Below, in pieces: positions 1 to 8,597 of a stretch of DNA of 35,664 nt (position 1 is its first letter; each line of letters opens with the position of its first letter). The notes beneath the pieces are model-generated. The model was not told the origin of the DNA. It was given only the letters and a program-made list of their open reading frames with translations, and made no database searches. The stretch is from Brevinematales bacterium. Its GTDB lineage: Bacteria; Spirochaetota; Brevinematia; Brevinematales; JAOACQ01. Made by a program: the position numbers and the translations under genes. The stretch lies in contig JAGVOW010000102.1 of NCBI GenBank assembly GCA_020052515.1, forward strand, positions 1 to 35,664, written 5' to 3'.

Positions 1-91
1 ATGGGAAATACTCCCGTGGAAGGTATGGGAAAAACTCTTATTGAAGGGGTGGAAAATTACCCGAGTACAGATATGGGAAAAACTCTTGACA
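1..91. mobile_element. End of an IS21-like insertion sequence (24-bp repeats)
   Basis: Four units of 24 bp start at positions 1, 25, 49 and 73. Three begin ATGGGAAA and the fourth (49) begins GTGGAAAA; units 2 and 4 share ATGGGAAAAACTCTT. The last unit runs into TTGACA, so read inward the end starts with TG. IS21-family ends typically start TG and carry several internal transposase-binding repeats. The element body would lie left of the window, so no transposase is visible. The boundary at 91 is an inference from the terminal CA. Confidence 0.5.
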
Positions 92-187
92 TTTCCACGC
101 AGCAAAAGCCGTGACAAAGCAAAATGTGGGCGAAGCCCTGAGCACCGCCCGGAGCCGCGCGAGGACGGAGCGGAACGTATAGCCGCT

Positions 188-214
188 GTTGTGCGATGCC
201 GATTCCCGATTTGC
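188..214 (-). repeat. 27-bp inverted repeat, left arm
   Basis: The reverse complement of this stretch matches 4141-4167 at 25 of 27 positions; both begin GCAAATCGGGAATCGG. The two arms face each other across the restriction-modification genes, about 100 bp outside hsdS and about 150 bp outside the methylase gene. They look like boundaries of a cassette. Confidence 0.7.
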
Positions 215-283
215 ATATTATACAAAGAGATAAACGTTTATAAAAAATTATGTTTGATTCATATTCCGGCGCGCCGTCGTTCC

Positions 284-312
284 CCGCCGTAGCACAGGAC
301 GTGCGAAGGCGG
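284..312 (-). terminator. Hairpin just after hsdS
   Basis: CCGCC and GCAC arms pair with GTGC and GGCGG around an AGGAC loop at 296-300. It starts 2 bases past the hsdS stop codon. No clear T-run follows, so a simple intrinsic terminator is uncertain. The AGGAC loop also occurs in the hairpin at 4015-4037. Confidence 0.4.
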
Positions 313-314
313 AT

Positions 315-1823
315 TTATTCAAAATTAAAATTAATATCTACCATTTCATCGTTAACAATATTGTTGATAACTTTATTTAATCTTTCTTTTAAATATTCAG
401 CTGTCTTATCAAGTTCATAAATACCTGCAATTTCATTATATTTGTTATCAAAATTTACAAAATTCTCAATATTGCACTGACTTGTATTATATTCAATACC
501 TGGATGGTGATATAAATTTGCTATATCTTTTTGTTTTTCAGAAGGGAATTCTGGAAATGGAATATAGTCCCAGTATTTTTGAGCTAAACTACCTCCGTTA
601 CCACCAACAGCAAATAGATCAATTAAACCTTTTGATCGTAAAAAGTCTAAACAACATTTTATAAAAATAGATAATGTTAAATTATTATTTTTTTGTTGAA
701 TAGTTATACCATGTATATTAGTAATTGTTTTTATTTCCTCATTAATAATTACAATCGAACGACCTTTTTCAAAACCTTCTGCTCCAAATATTAAATCTCC
801 CCTTTTCAAGGTTTTCAATTGCTTCGCATTACCTAAATATTCAATAGTATCTACCGTTCCATATTTAGATAAGAAATTAGGAAGCATTAAAGTATAAAAC
901 CTTGGATGTTTTTCTGTAACATATAAACTAACCCCTATATTTGAAATCTGTAGGTTTTGACCTCTCGAAAGTGAAAATCCAAAGTCAAATATTGTCCTGT
1001 AACCATTTTTATAATTTTTTATCAGAAAATTTATTTCTTTAAATTCTTTTCTATATAAATTAGTATCTAACCGTTCTATTGTCATTATTTCATTTATTGA
1101 AGGATAATTAAAGTTTAATTCACCTTCTTTTTGATTTGTATTCAGCTCATTTTCAATACTTTTTATTATAGCTTGATGACGATCCTTAATTAAATTCTCC
1201 TTAATTATAATAGCTTTCATTAGTTCTTCAATATAATTAATTACCAATTCTTTGTTTTTATTAGGAATTGGAATTTTACAATCAAGAAATAATGTTTTAG
1301 CATGACGAATAGTTGCACCTTTTGGAACCATATAATCAATTTGTTCCCTAAAAATTTGATGTTTGAGAAATGCCAACAAGTAATACTTATTTTTAGTTAT
1401 TGGTAATTTGTATAAAGCACCAGATAACATAAAATTTGGGTAGTTTTTTTCTAAGATTACAACTTCACCAATGTTACTATCTTTAGATATTATCAAATCA
1501 CCTTCTTTCAAATTGGACTTTTGGAAAGACTTGGGCATTATAGGTAAAGCACTTTCTGAAGTAATATCTAATAAATAAGAATGAGATTGCAACGCTTTTG
1601 TTCGTAGGAAATAATACGGAGATTTATCAATATAATTAATTGAACCAATTTCAATACCTAAATCCGAACGTTTTAATGGACGATCTAAAAAATCTTTTAC
1701 ATAAAGAAAACTTTTATTTGTTATGACAAGACTCATGTATTGAGATGAAGAAAGAGAATAACCTTTAGCATTAATTTCATTGATTGAAATGGAATCGGGT
1801 GTTTTCACATATTTATTTTTCAT
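315..1823 (-). CDS. hsdS: Restriction-modification DNA specificity subunit (HsdS-like)
   Basis: This 502-residue protein should recognise the DNA target for the nuclease-methylase encoded just upstream. It has two target-recognition halves of the HsdS type. The first spans roughly residues 35-215 and includes GDLIISKDSNIGEVVI; the second spans roughly 255-440 and includes KRGDLIFGAEGFEKG. Helical conserved spacers follow each half (around 200-225 and 470-495). The length fits a full two-domain S subunit (usually about 400-500). The ATG start lies 2 bases after the methylase stop, so the genes are translationally coupled. The region is very AT-rich compared with the biotin genes, which suggests acquisition by transfer. 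The recognised sequence cannot be predicted. Confidence 0.85.
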   Translation of the reverse strand: MKNKYVKTPDSISINEINAKGYSLSSSQYMSLVITNKSFLYVKDFLDRPLKRSDLGIEIGSINYIDKSPYYFLRTKALQSHSYLLDITSESALPIMPKSFQKSNLKEGDLIISKDSNIGEVVILEKNYPNFMLSGALYKLPITKNKYYLLAFLKHQIFREQIDYMVPKGATIRHAKTLFLDCKIPIPNKNKELVINYIEELMKAIIIKENLIKDRHQAIIKSIENELNTNQKEGELNFNYPSINEIMTIERLDTNLYRKEFKEINFLIKNYKNGYRTIFDFGFSLSRGQNLQISNIGVSLYVTEKHPRFYTLMLPNFLSKYGTVDTIEYLGNAKQLKTLKRGDLIFGAEGFEKGRSIVIINEEIKTITNIHGITIQQKNNNLTLSIFIKCCLDFLRSKGLIDLFAVGGNGGSLAQKYWDYIPFPEFPSEKQKDIANLYHHPGIEYNTSQCNIENFVNFDNKYNEIAGIYELDKTAEYLKERLNKVINNIVNDEMVDINFNFE

Positions 1824-1825
1824 AA

Positions 1826-3994
1826 TTAATTACCATTTATAAATATATCTTGTAAAGTCTTTTCTTGACTAACACACCAGGTTTTAAAGTTAGTTACAGT
1901 ATCAGTAAATTCCTCATCTAACATAACATTGCCTTCAGAATCAATCACTGTTTCAAAAGTATCGTAGTTAATTTTATATATTGGTTCAAAATATTTTACA
2001 CGCTTTTTAGTTTTTACTTCATATCCTACTTTTTTTATTTCCTTAAAGAAGACTTCATAATTTTGATCTTTTAATTTTTTTAATTCACTATCTTTTGGTT
2101 TATAAGCAACAATAATAGATGTGTTTACACCTGTTTCAGCAAAAACATTTGCGGGTAAGTCAAAAATGGCAACAATGCGCATTTTATCTATCAACCATTT
2201 TCTTGTTTCTTTATGAGTATCTATAGATGCAATTGAATTTGATAATACTATACCGATTCTTCCATTATCTTTTAACAGACGATACGCATTTTCAAGAAAA
2301 ACAACGCCTAAATCTATTTTTTTTCCACCGTATTTTTCCCACAATTCATAACAGGAAATCAATTCTTTTTCTTTTACATCTTTAGGTTCAAAAGCTCTAT
2401 CATCACCAAAAGGTGGGTTTGTGAGAACAACATCAAATTTCTTTAATTTTGTTTGATCTTTCCAATTATCCCAATTTCCATTCTTATGTAACTTTGGATC
2501 AATTTCTATAAGATTATCGCGATCATCGAATTTCCAAACAATTGACCCTTTATCAGGTTTAAATTTTAAAACAGCGTTACCATCGCCGTTTAGTAACATA
2601 TTTAATTGTGCTAACATGACCATTTGTTCGTCATTATCCAGTCCATATATATTTTTATCTTGTAGCGAAGAATTTGAATTAACATAGGAAACAGATAGAA
2701 AGTCTGCAATTCCAGCTGTTGGGTCAATAATTTTTTCTTCATTTCGGGGATTCACAATTTGTACCAAGAAATCTATCAATGGTATTGGGGTTAAAAATTG
2801 CCCTTTTTCTGCTTTAGAGAATTCGCTTGCAAATTTATGAAATACGATTTGATATAAATCTGTCTTATGTGATTTTACAAAGCTATAGTCTTGAAATTGC
2901 TCAACAACCTCAGCAATTATTCTGATATGATCTTCTTTTTTCCAATTGATTGTCTCAGTGTCTTCTCGTTTTAAGATAAACTGATACTCTTGAGATGCTT
3001 CGTTATAAAGTAATCTCATTCGTTCTATAAAGGATTGAACATTTTCATCGGATAAATTAACATAATTCTTTTCTTTTGATGTAACATAAAATAATAAATC
3101 CAGATGCTCTTTTTCTTTATCCGTTTTATACCAATCTAGGAATGATTTGATTCTGGCACTTCTTTTTTCGTCAAATATTTTTAATGCCACAATTTGTATT
3201 AATATTTCATAACCTCTTTGGTTTTTTAAACTAACTTTATCCATTGTTCTTAATATATTTGAAATGCCATCTGTCAGTTGTGTACTATACACACCACTAA
3301 TAATTTCTAAATCATCAATTTTTCTCTTAGTTCTATCAATCTTGGTATTATATATTTTATGAATTAATTGATCAAAAGATGGAATCTTATAATAAGCATC
3401 AGTCAAGTGCAATTGAATCTCTTTAGTTGTACTTAGTTCTTTTTTTAAATTAAAAGCTTCGTCCAAACGTAAGAAATAGTTGCCTATCTTTTTAAATAAA
3501 TAAAGACGCTCTGTATCATAGAGAATGCCTAAACAAAACTCTGTTTCACTTTCTTTAAGAGCAGGCTTGAGTTGTTGGTTCCAAATTGTTTCAATATCTT
3601 TACTGTTTTCCTTTTTAAATTCAATAACGACTATTAAATGTTTCCTTAGCCAATCTAGTGCTGATTGATCTTTATTATTATGATAATCACTATAATATTT
3701 AAACCAATCTGTTGTATCGAATATAGCCGCATCAAATTTTATCGGTGCAGATGATTTATTACCTTTTGGGAAGTGAATTTCTGTGCCAATATAATCTTTT
3801 ATATATAAACCTGAATTTACAAGTGAGTATAAAAACTGCCACTTATAATATTCTTCATTTTGTTTACCAGCTTTATTTTTAATTATAGCTGTTTTAGATA
3901 GAGTTAGATGTTCAGGTAAAAAACAATCAAATTTAGTTTGATTAGAAAATCTATCATCAAATATTAGTTTGTTTTCTGCAAAGTTATTTATCAC
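1826..3994 (-). CDS. Fused restriction endonuclease / N6-adenine DNA methylase
   Basis: This 722-residue protein appears to combine cutting and methylation. The N-terminal 180 residues resemble an HsdR_N/PD-(D/E)XK nuclease: an Asp in FDAAIFD (D88) and VVIEFKK, giving E125-x-K127. A helical HsdM-type region follows. The methylase domain has GQFLTP (398-403), motif I DPTAG (424-428) and catalytic motif IV NPPF (526-529). Motif I reads DPTAGIAD, lacking the usual GxG pattern, so its activity needs confirming. The start is GTG with GGAGG 6 bases upstream. The neighbour is an S subunit and no ATPase/helicase HsdR is present. The layout matches BcgI-like type IIB or split type IIG enzymes rather than classical type I. 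An inactive nuclease fold remains possible. Confidence 0.82.
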   Translation of the reverse strand: MINNFAENKLIFDDRFSNQTKFDCFLPEHLTLSKTAIIKNKAGKQNEEYYKWQFLYSLVNSGLYIKDYIGTEIHFPKGNKSSAPIKFDAAIFDTTDWFKYYSDYHNNKDQSALDWLRKHLIVVIEFKKENSKDIETIWNQQLKPALKESETEFCLGILYDTERLYLFKKIGNYFLRLDEAFNLKKELSTTKEIQLHLTDAYYKIPSFDQLIHKIYNTKIDRTKRKIDDLEIISGVYSTQLTDGISNILRTMDKVSLKNQRGYEILIQIVALKIFDEKRSARIKSFLDWYKTDKEKEHLDLLFYVTSKEKNYVNLSDENVQSFIERMRLLYNEASQEYQFILKREDTETINWKKEDHIRIIAEVVEQFQDYSFVKSHKTDLYQIVFHKFASEFSKAEKGQFLTPIPLIDFLVQIVNPRNEEKIIDPTAGIADFLSVSYVNSNSSLQDKNIYGLDNDEQMVMLAQLNMLLNGDGNAVLKFKPDKGSIVWKFDDRDNLIEIDPKLHKNGNWDNWKDQTKLKKFDVVLTNPPFGDDRAFEPKDVKEKELISCYELWEKYGGKKIDLGVVFLENAYRLLKDNGRIGIVLSNSIASIDTHKETRKWLIDKMRIVAIFDLPANVFAETGVNTSIIVAYKPKDSELKKLKDQNYEVFFKEIKKVGYEVKTKKRVKYFEPIYKINYDTFETVIDSEGNVMLDEEFTDTVTNFKTWCVSQEKTLQDIFINGN

Positions 3995-4014
3995 TATTTT
4001 CCTCCAACCTTTCG

Positions 4015-4037
4015 TTGCCCGCCAGGACGGCGGGCAA
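4015..4037 (-). promoter_or_regulatory. Perfect hairpin in the methylase mRNA leader
   Basis: TTGCCCGCC and GGCGGGCAA pair perfectly over 9 bp around a 5-base loop (AGGAC on the plus strand). It sits about 11 bases upstream of the GGAGG ribosome site of the nuclease-methylase. It could restrain expression of the restriction genes, or be a structural end of the cassette. Confidence 0.5.
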
Positions 4038-4052
4038 TCCCGGCGCGCCTTA

Positions 4053-4061
4053 ATTATAACA
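4053..4061 (-). promoter_or_regulatory. Extended -10 promoter for the RM operon
   Basis: On the minus strand the sequence reads TGTTATAAT, an extended -10 (TGnTATAAT). There is no good -35 box. It lies about 60 bases upstream of the GTG start, so the hairpin at 4015-4037 would be within the transcript. Confidence 0.4.
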
Positions 4062-4140
4062 GATATTTTGAATTTATCATAGATTCAATTCAATCACAAT
4101 TTATACAATTTGAACTAAATAAATGTTTTAATCAAAAGCC

Positions 4141-4167
4141 GCAAATCGGGAATCGGTTTCGCACAAC
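4141..4167 (+). repeat. 27-bp inverted repeat, right arm
   Basis: It matches the reverse complement of 188-214 at 25 of 27 positions, the two differences being adjacent (TT against CA). Together the arms enclose the two restriction-modification genes. Confidence 0.7.
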
Positions 4168-4390
4168 TACTAATAGACGAACTTCGTATATTACCCTAAA
4201 AATCCGGGGATATCCGTACTTCGTATATCACTCCACCAGTTACGGCAAAAGCGAACTATTGCCCTGACGGATATATTTTATCCTCAAATCAAGAATAAAT
4301 CAAAAATTTCTTCCGTCATTATTCTCTCTAAAGGTATTGTGGCAAATCAATAACGTAAGCGAATCATTCCTTTTCGAAAGCGAGCTGGAC

Positions 4391-4459
4391 CGCCTCACCC
4401 CCGCCGCTAACGCGGAAAACCCCTCTCCAAATTTGGAGAGGGGGACGGGGGGTGAGGCG
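4391..4459. repeat. Nested GC-rich palindromic repeat after bioA
   Basis: The core CCCCTCTCCAAATTTGGAGAGGGG... is a perfect 24-bp palindrome at 4420-4443. It is enclosed by CGCCTCACCCCC (4391-4402) and its complement (4447-4459), with a small hairpin (CCGC/GCGG) between. It lies 16 bases past the bioA stop and could act as a terminator. A diverged copy sits at 12978-13019, at the other end of the biotin genes. Confidence 0.65.
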
Positions 4460-4475
4460 TCACTATATCACTGCC

Positions 4476-5834
4476 TTACCGGCGAGGTGTTCCTCCAAAG
4501 TATTCATCGATAGCCGCAAATGCCGTTTGAACCATAAATTCCAACTCTTTTTTCCCTACCACATAAGGAGGCATAAAGTAAAGTACATTGCCCAGAGGGC
4601 GAAGCAGCAAGCCTTTCTGCAGGGCAATACGGCAGATAGAGTAGCCGACACGGTGCTTCCAATCGAATGGTTTTTTAGTTTTTTGATCCTCGACCAGTTC
4701 TATCGCTCCGACCATGCCGAGTTGGCGGTATTCTCCGATATAAGGATGCCCTTTTGATCGTTCCTCTGTGAGTTCCTTCATACAGGCTGATTTTATCCTG
4801 TTTTTTTCTAAAACATTTTCTTCCTCAAAAATAGAAAGAGATTCGCAGGCAACCCTGCAGGACAGGGGATTGCCGCTATAGCTATGGCTGTGAAGAAAGG
4901 CTTTTTCTTCGGCATAGTCGCTGTAAAAGGCTTGATAGATTTCCTCAGCGGCTAATGTCAGGGATAACGGCATATAGCCCGCTGTAAGGCCTTTGGAAAG
5001 GCACATAATATCAGGGCTGATATTGGCCTGTTCGCAGGCAAAGAGTGTTCCTGTTCTGCCGAATCCTACCGCGATTTCATCCGCGATCAGATGAATGTGA
5101 TAAGCGGTGCAAAATTCCCTTAATTTCTTCAGATAAATCGCGGGGTAAATTTTCATTCCTGCTGCAGCCTGAATGAGCGGTTCAATAATGATGCCGCAAA
5201 CTTCTTTGTGTTGGGGAACCAGGGTTTTTTCTAATTTTTCAAAGCATTCAGCCTGGCAGGTGTTTCGTTCTTTGCCGTATGGACAGCGGAAGCAGTCCGG
5301 CCCGCTTACCTTGATCGTATTCAAAAGAAGCGGTTTATATATTTTGCTGTAAAGATCAATGTCTCCAACCGATAGCGCTCCCAGGGTTTCTCCATGGTAA
5401 GCGTCTGAAAGCGCCGCAAAACGTGTTTTCTGCGGGTTGCCGGTTTGCTGGTGGTACTGAAAGCTCATTTTGAGCGCGACTTCCACTGCCGATGAACCAT
5501 TGTCGGCAAAAAAGGCTTTGGTAAGGCCTGGGGGGGCGAGTTTAATAATCCGCTCGGCCAATTCAATCGCGGGCTCGTGGCTGAAATTGGCAAAGATCAC
5601 ATGCTCCAGTCTGGATGCCTGATCCCGCAAAGCCTTATTAATGCGGGGATTTGAGTGGCCAAAAAGATTGACCCACCAGGAGGAAACAGCGTCCAGGTAA
5701 CGCTTGCCTTCGATATCAAAAAGATACGGGCCTTTTCCCCTTTTAATCACAATCGAAGGGAAATCCTCGTAGTCTTTCATCTGGGAACATGGATGCCAGA
5801 TGTACTGGAGGTCTTTTTGCTGTAAGGAGCTCAT
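4476..5834 (-). CDS. bioA: Adenosylmethionine-8-amino-7-oxononanoate aminotransferase
   Basis: BioA converts 7-keto-8-aminopelargonate to 7,8-diaminopelargonate with S-adenosylmethionine as amino donor, the third of the four ring-forming biotin steps, using PLP in the cytoplasm. The 452 residues match a class III aminotransferase throughout: HPCSQM near residue 14, [10 protein letters not shown] (113-122), [11 protein letters not shown] with the PLP Asp at 252, and LSKGLT with the Schiff-base lysine K281. Four cysteines at 181, 184, 193 and 197 form a CxxC/CxxxC insert whose role is unclear. The ATG follows an AAGGAAAAAGG ribosome site. It starts 24 bases after the cyclase stop, so the two are probably co-transcribed. 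It is separated from the other bio genes. Confidence 0.95.
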   Translation of the reverse strand: MSSLQQKDLQYIWHPCSQMKDYEDFPSIVIKRGKGPYLFDIEGKRYLDAVSSWWVNLFGHSNPRINKALRDQASRLEHVIFANFSHEPAIELAERIIKLAPPGLTKAFFADNGSSAVEVALKMSFQYHQQTGNPQKTRFAALSDAYHGETLGALSVGDIDLYSKIYKPLLLNTIKVSGPDCFRCPYGKERNTCQAECFEKLEKTLVPQHKEVCGIIIEPLIQAAAGMKIYPAIYLKKLREFCTAYHIHLIADEIAVGFGRTGTLFACEQANISPDIMCLSKGLTAGYMPLSLTLAAEEIYQAFYSDYAEEKAFLHSHSYSGNPLSCRVACESLSIFEEENVLEKNRIKSACMKELTEERSKGHPYIGEYRQLGMVGAIELVEDQKTKKPFDWKHRVGYSICRIALQKGLLLRPLGNVLYFMPPYVVGKKELEFMVQTAFAAIDEYFGGTPRR

Positions 5835-5858
5835 AACCTTTTTCCTTTATATTCAAGC

Positions 5859-7484
5859 CTATTTATCTGCAAATTCGTAAACACCTTTCCATTCTTTGAG
5901 CTGGTTGTTTGCTTGAAGTTCTATTAGCTTTCTGCAGCGCTTTATGTAAAAATTTATCAGCGGATCAACGCATAATTCCGGGTGATAAGTATGGGAAGGC
6001 AAATTCCGCAGAAGAGTTTCGTATATCGACAAGGAACCCGAAAACATTGATTTTTCATAATACTCATAAGCTTTTTGCAAATCGCCGGCTATTTGCTTTT
6101 TGATGTCAATATACTTTTTGCCCTCGAAGTCATATACTTCATATAAGCGAATAGGGGTTGTTTTTCCCTTTGCCAGCACTTTGTCGATAAAACGGATACA
6201 ATATTGTTTTTTTAGATTCAGCAGTAATGCCTCTGATATTATAATGGAAACTCCATAATGTTTTGTCAGCGATTCAAGGCGGCTGGCCGAATTGACAATG
6301 TCGCCGATAACGGTGTAATCCATTTTTGATATGGAGCCGATATTGCCCAGGACTACTTCGCCATAGTTTATACCGATGCCGTTGTTGAGCTGCATGGGTA
6401 AGTTGTTAGCCTGGTTGAAGATATTCAATTGCCTGCGCATAGCGATCGCCGCTTCTACTGAATTGTCCGGCGAATCAAATATGGCCATAATACAGTCGCC
6501 TATCAGCTTGTCAATTTCCCCATTGTTTTCAGCGATAAACCGGTTCATTTCATCGAAGTACTTGTTCAGAATATTGACAGTTTGAAATGGATCCAGGCCT
6601 TCCGACAGAGTTGTGAAATTTCGAATATCCGAGAATAAAACCGAAATATCTTTGGCTTTAGGCTGAAAAGAAGTTGGATCTTCGCCTTTTTTTATGTGCT
6701 CAACAATAGACGTTCTGGTATAAATTTCCGTAATTTTCAAACGGTGTTCAGCTTCTTTATATTGAATTTCAAGGTCTTTTGAGAACTTTATCAGGTCCAG
6801 GTGGTTTTTCTGCTCTTCCTTTAAAAAATGAAAAAATAAGTAACCGATATAAATAAAAAAGACAAAGACGCCCACCATAGGATAATTAGAAAGGCCGTGA
6901 GAAGTAAAATTGTCGTTAATACCGGCTAAAACGCCCATAGAAAATACCGAGAAACAGATAATTTTGTCCTTTATTTTTTTCAGCATAATAAAACTGAAAA
7001 AAATGGAGAAAATGAACATGATAACCATTGAAATGGCAAAGAGGTTATAAAAAAGCCCTCCTGTGGGAAAGCAATAATGAAAACGAATTCCCATATGGAT
7101 TATGTCTATAAAACGAACCGGCAAGGAGGTAAAAATATTGAACGGAAGCGTTAAGAAAACGGCGGCGGAAAAAAACAGGTATACTTTTGGGATAATCCTG
7201 TATCTGGGTAAAAAGATGTCGTACATGCTGTAGAGCCAGAAGGGAATCGTAATAATCAGTCCCGCGTGCCGTATTTTATGAATGATAAGCGCGGTCGGAG
7301 CGTCGGCCGTAATGGAAAGAAGGAATTCAGAAAAAGAAAAGAGAAAGCCGCCAAAAGCGGCAAGCGTGAAAAAGAGGTGGACATCTACTTTCTTAAATAC
7401 CGCTAAAGTCCGGGATAAATAATAAATAGAAAAAATAAAAAGAATAGTATAAACAACCGTGAGGATAATTTGATAGGCCCCCAT
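5859..7484 (-). CDS. Seven-helix membrane adenylate cyclase (class III)
   Basis: This 541-residue protein probably makes cAMP from ATP. About seven hydrophobic segments fill residues 5-220, followed by a short coiled-coil linker (225-255). A class III catalytic domain spans about 277-440. Metal-binding aspartates are D286 (FSDIRNFT) and D330 (DKLIGD). The purine-selecting pair is K326 and D389 (MDYTVIGD), which favours ATP over GTP. The transition-state residues are N398 and R402 (VNSASR). About 100 residues follow with no clear domain. All key residues are present in one chain, so a homodimer would have two sites. It has its own promoter (7515-7542) and precedes bioA closely. The signal it senses is unknown. 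Confidence 0.9.
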   Translation of the reverse strand: MGAYQIILTVVYTILFIFSIYYLSRTLAVFKKVDVHLFFTLAAFGGFLFSFSEFLLSITADAPTALIIHKIRHAGLIITIPFWLYSMYDIFLPRYRIIPKVYLFFSAAVFLTLPFNIFTSLPVRFIDIIHMGIRFHYCFPTGGLFYNLFAISMVIMFIFSIFFSFIMLKKIKDKIICFSVFSMGVLAGINDNFTSHGLSNYPMVGVFVFFIYIGYLFFHFLKEEQKNHLDLIKFSKDLEIQYKEAEHRLKITEIYTRTSIVEHIKKGEDPTSFQPKAKDISVLFSDIRNFTTLSEGLDPFQTVNILNKYFDEMNRFIAENNGEIDKLIGDCIMAIFDSPDNSVEAAIAMRRQLNIFNQANNLPMQLNNGIGINYGEVVLGNIGSISKMDYTVIGDIVNSASRLESLTKHYGVSIIISEALLLNLKKQYCIRFIDKVLAKGKTTPIRLYEVYDFEGKKYIDIKKQIAGDLQKAYEYYEKSMFSGSLSIYETLLRNLPSHTYHPELCVDPLINFYIKRCRKLIELQANNQLKEWKGVYEFADK

Positions 7485-7514
7485 AAATCCCCCTGGAAAC
7501 CACTTCTGTTACAT

Positions 7515-7542
7515 ATTATAAAATAAAAAAGGAAGAAGTCAA
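7515..7542 (-). promoter_or_regulatory. Sigma70-type promoter for the cyclase (and bioA)
   Basis: On the minus strand there is TTGACT (7537-7542), a 16-base spacer and TATAAT (7515-7520). The cyclase ATG is about 31 bases downstream of the -10 box, with GGGGGA just before it. Confidence 0.7.
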
Positions 7543-7569
7543 TGCAGCCAAGGTTAATCAACCACGCCT

Positions 7570-8271
7570 TTAATGATTCTTCAAAACCGCTTCCATCAGA
7601 CGGATGAGGATTTGATGGTCTTCAAGGGGAAGAAAATGGTCCGTTAAGAGAATGGCCTGGCCGAAATCTTTGTCATCAAAATCAAAGATAAGTTTTTCGC
7701 CTGTTGAAAGAGCATGAACGGAAATATTGAAAACTTCGGAGAGTTTAATCATTTTATCAAGCGAAGGCACTGATTTTTTTTCATAGTGTGCTATTTGACC
7801 TTGAGTGACATTTAATATACCTGCCATCTCTTTCTGAGAAATATTGTTTTTTTCTCTTAACCATGTGAAGTTTAATTGAAAAGTGCTGTTAAGCTGGATT
7901 TTGATGTCCTGTTTAATATCTTTAGAATTAAAACCCTGAGGAAAAAATGAACGTGCTGTTGCGGTTATTCGATTTCTTTCATCTGGCTGACAGATTGATT
8001 CACATTTTTTAGCGAGATTAAGCAATTTTAAGTTTTTAGGATAACCAGTTTGATCCCATAAAATTAAAAAATCCAAAGAAATTTGAAAATATTGTGAAAT
8101 ATTTATCAAGACATTTAAAGATGGTACAATGTTCCTTGCTTCATAATTTCTGGCTGTTTTAAAATTTATACCTGAATCCGAGGTCAATTTATTTAAGCTG
8201 ACACCTGCATAAGCTCGTAATTTCTTAATATTCAGGCCAATTGAAAAAATATTTTCGTTATGTATTGACAA
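7570..8271 (-). CDS. Transcriptional regulator with two XRE-type HTH domains
   Basis: This 233-residue protein carries two helix-turn-helix domains of the Cro/CI (HTH_3) type, at about residues 12-70 and 133-190. The first includes SLNKLTSDSGINFKTARNYE; the second includes ISQKEMAGILNVTQGQIAHYE. The linker and C-terminus show no ligand domain. Tandem HTH domains suggest binding to long or paired operator sites. The start is TTG with GGGGGAG only 2 bases upstream, which is tight; no better in-frame start is seen. It lies between the biotin operon and the cyclase-bioA pair. A role in controlling either, or itself, is only inferred from position. Confidence 0.8.
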   Translation of the reverse strand: MSIHNENIFSIGLNIKKLRAYAGVSLNKLTSDSGINFKTARNYEARNIVPSLNVLINISQYFQISLDFLILWDQTGYPKNLKLLNLAKKCESICQPDERNRITATARSFFPQGFNSKDIKQDIKIQLNSTFQLNFTWLREKNNISQKEMAGILNVTQGQIAHYEKKSVPSLDKMIKLSEVFNISVHALSTGEKLIFDFDDKDFGQAILLTDHFLPLEDHQILIRLMEAVLKNH

Positions 8272-8300
8272 AACTCCCCCGTTATATTATAATAATGAAT

Positions 8301-8310
8301 ATACATGTAT
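8301..8310. promoter_or_regulatory. Palindrome upstream of the HTH regulator, possible operator
   Basis: ATACATGTAT is a perfect 10-bp palindrome about 30 bases upstream of the regulator start. It sits just upstream of a TATAAT box (8286-8291, minus strand). A site in this position would suit autoregulation by the HTH protein. No second copy was found elsewhere in the window. Confidence 0.3.
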
Positions 8311-8427
8311 CATATTAATAATATACTCTGATTATTAGACTCGTACATTTCTAAAAAAACGCATGCGCCCTCGCAATTTAAAAACCCTGGGGAGGGAAAT
8401 GAAAAAAGCGAAGCGCGCACTAAAATC

Positions 8428-8469
8428 GGGATGTCCCGGATTGTGTTTACGCGATCCGGGATACATCCC
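8428..8469 (-). terminator. Hairpin downstream of the biotin operon
   Basis: GGGATGTCCCGGAT (8428-8441) pairs with ATCCGGGATACATCCC (8454-8469) apart from a 2-base bulge, around a 12-base loop. It lies 130 bases past the bioC stop. There is no strong T-run, so termination is uncertain; it may be a palindromic repeat. Confidence 0.4.
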
Positions 8470-8537
8470 ATATTCTAGCTTATTGCCTGGAAAAACTCAA
8501 AAAAGTACCGGGGTTTCTATCTCAAATTCGCGTATTT

Positions 8538-8586
8538 ACCACCGAGCGCCAAGAACGCTCCGTTCCTTCTTGGTGTCCTTCGTGGT
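8538..8586. repeat. Palindromic repeat just after bioC
   Basis: ACCACCGAGCGCCAAGAA (8538-8555) pairs imperfectly with TTCTTGGTGTCCTTCGTGGT (8567-8586). The bioC stop is 12 bases away. The words CTTGGTG and CTTCGTGGT look like a dispersed palindromic (REP-like) element rather than a gene part. Confidence 0.5.
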
Positions 8587-8597
8587 GAATCAAGTAT

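Larger units (their letters stand above)
92..314. other. Left flank of the restriction-modification cassette
   Basis: No convincing gene lies here. The segment holds one arm of a 27-bp inverted repeat (188-214), the motif CCGGCGCGCC (266-275) and a hairpin (284-312). An open frame across 41-292 starts inside the IS repeats and has no recognisable protein features. Confidence 0.5.
3995..4475. other. Intergenic region between the RM cassette and bioA
   Basis: No gene is supported over these 481 bases. The region holds the methylase leader with a strong hairpin (4015-4037), CCGGCGCGCC (4040-4049), an extended -10 promoter element (4053-4061) and the right arm of the 27-bp inverted repeat (4141-4167). 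It also has two direct copies of ACTTCGTATAT (4181-4191 and 4218-4228) and the GC-rich palindromic element 4391-4459. Confidence 0.6.
8272..8597. other. Intergenic region between the regulator and bioC
   Basis: No gene is supported here. The side next to the regulator is AT-rich, with TATAAT on the minus strand at 8286-8291 and a 10-bp palindrome ATACATGTAT at 8301-8310, a possible operator. The rest holds two palindromic elements (8428-8469 and 8538-8586). Confidence 0.5.

Noticed and set aside
1-96. CRISPR-like array (regular 24-bp units)
   Set aside because: The repeats are contiguous and diverged, with no separate unique spacers and no cas genes; the pattern fits an IS21-type end.
41-292. 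83-residue open reading frame on the plus strand
   Set aside because: It starts inside the IS repeats, has no ribosome site and runs through the inverted repeat and palindromic sequence; it is composition-driven.
4181-4228. Two ACTTCGTATAT copies that look like loxP arms
   Set aside because: They are direct, not inverted, have no 8-bp core between paired arms, and no Cre-type recombinase is present. Probably chance or an AT-rich remnant.
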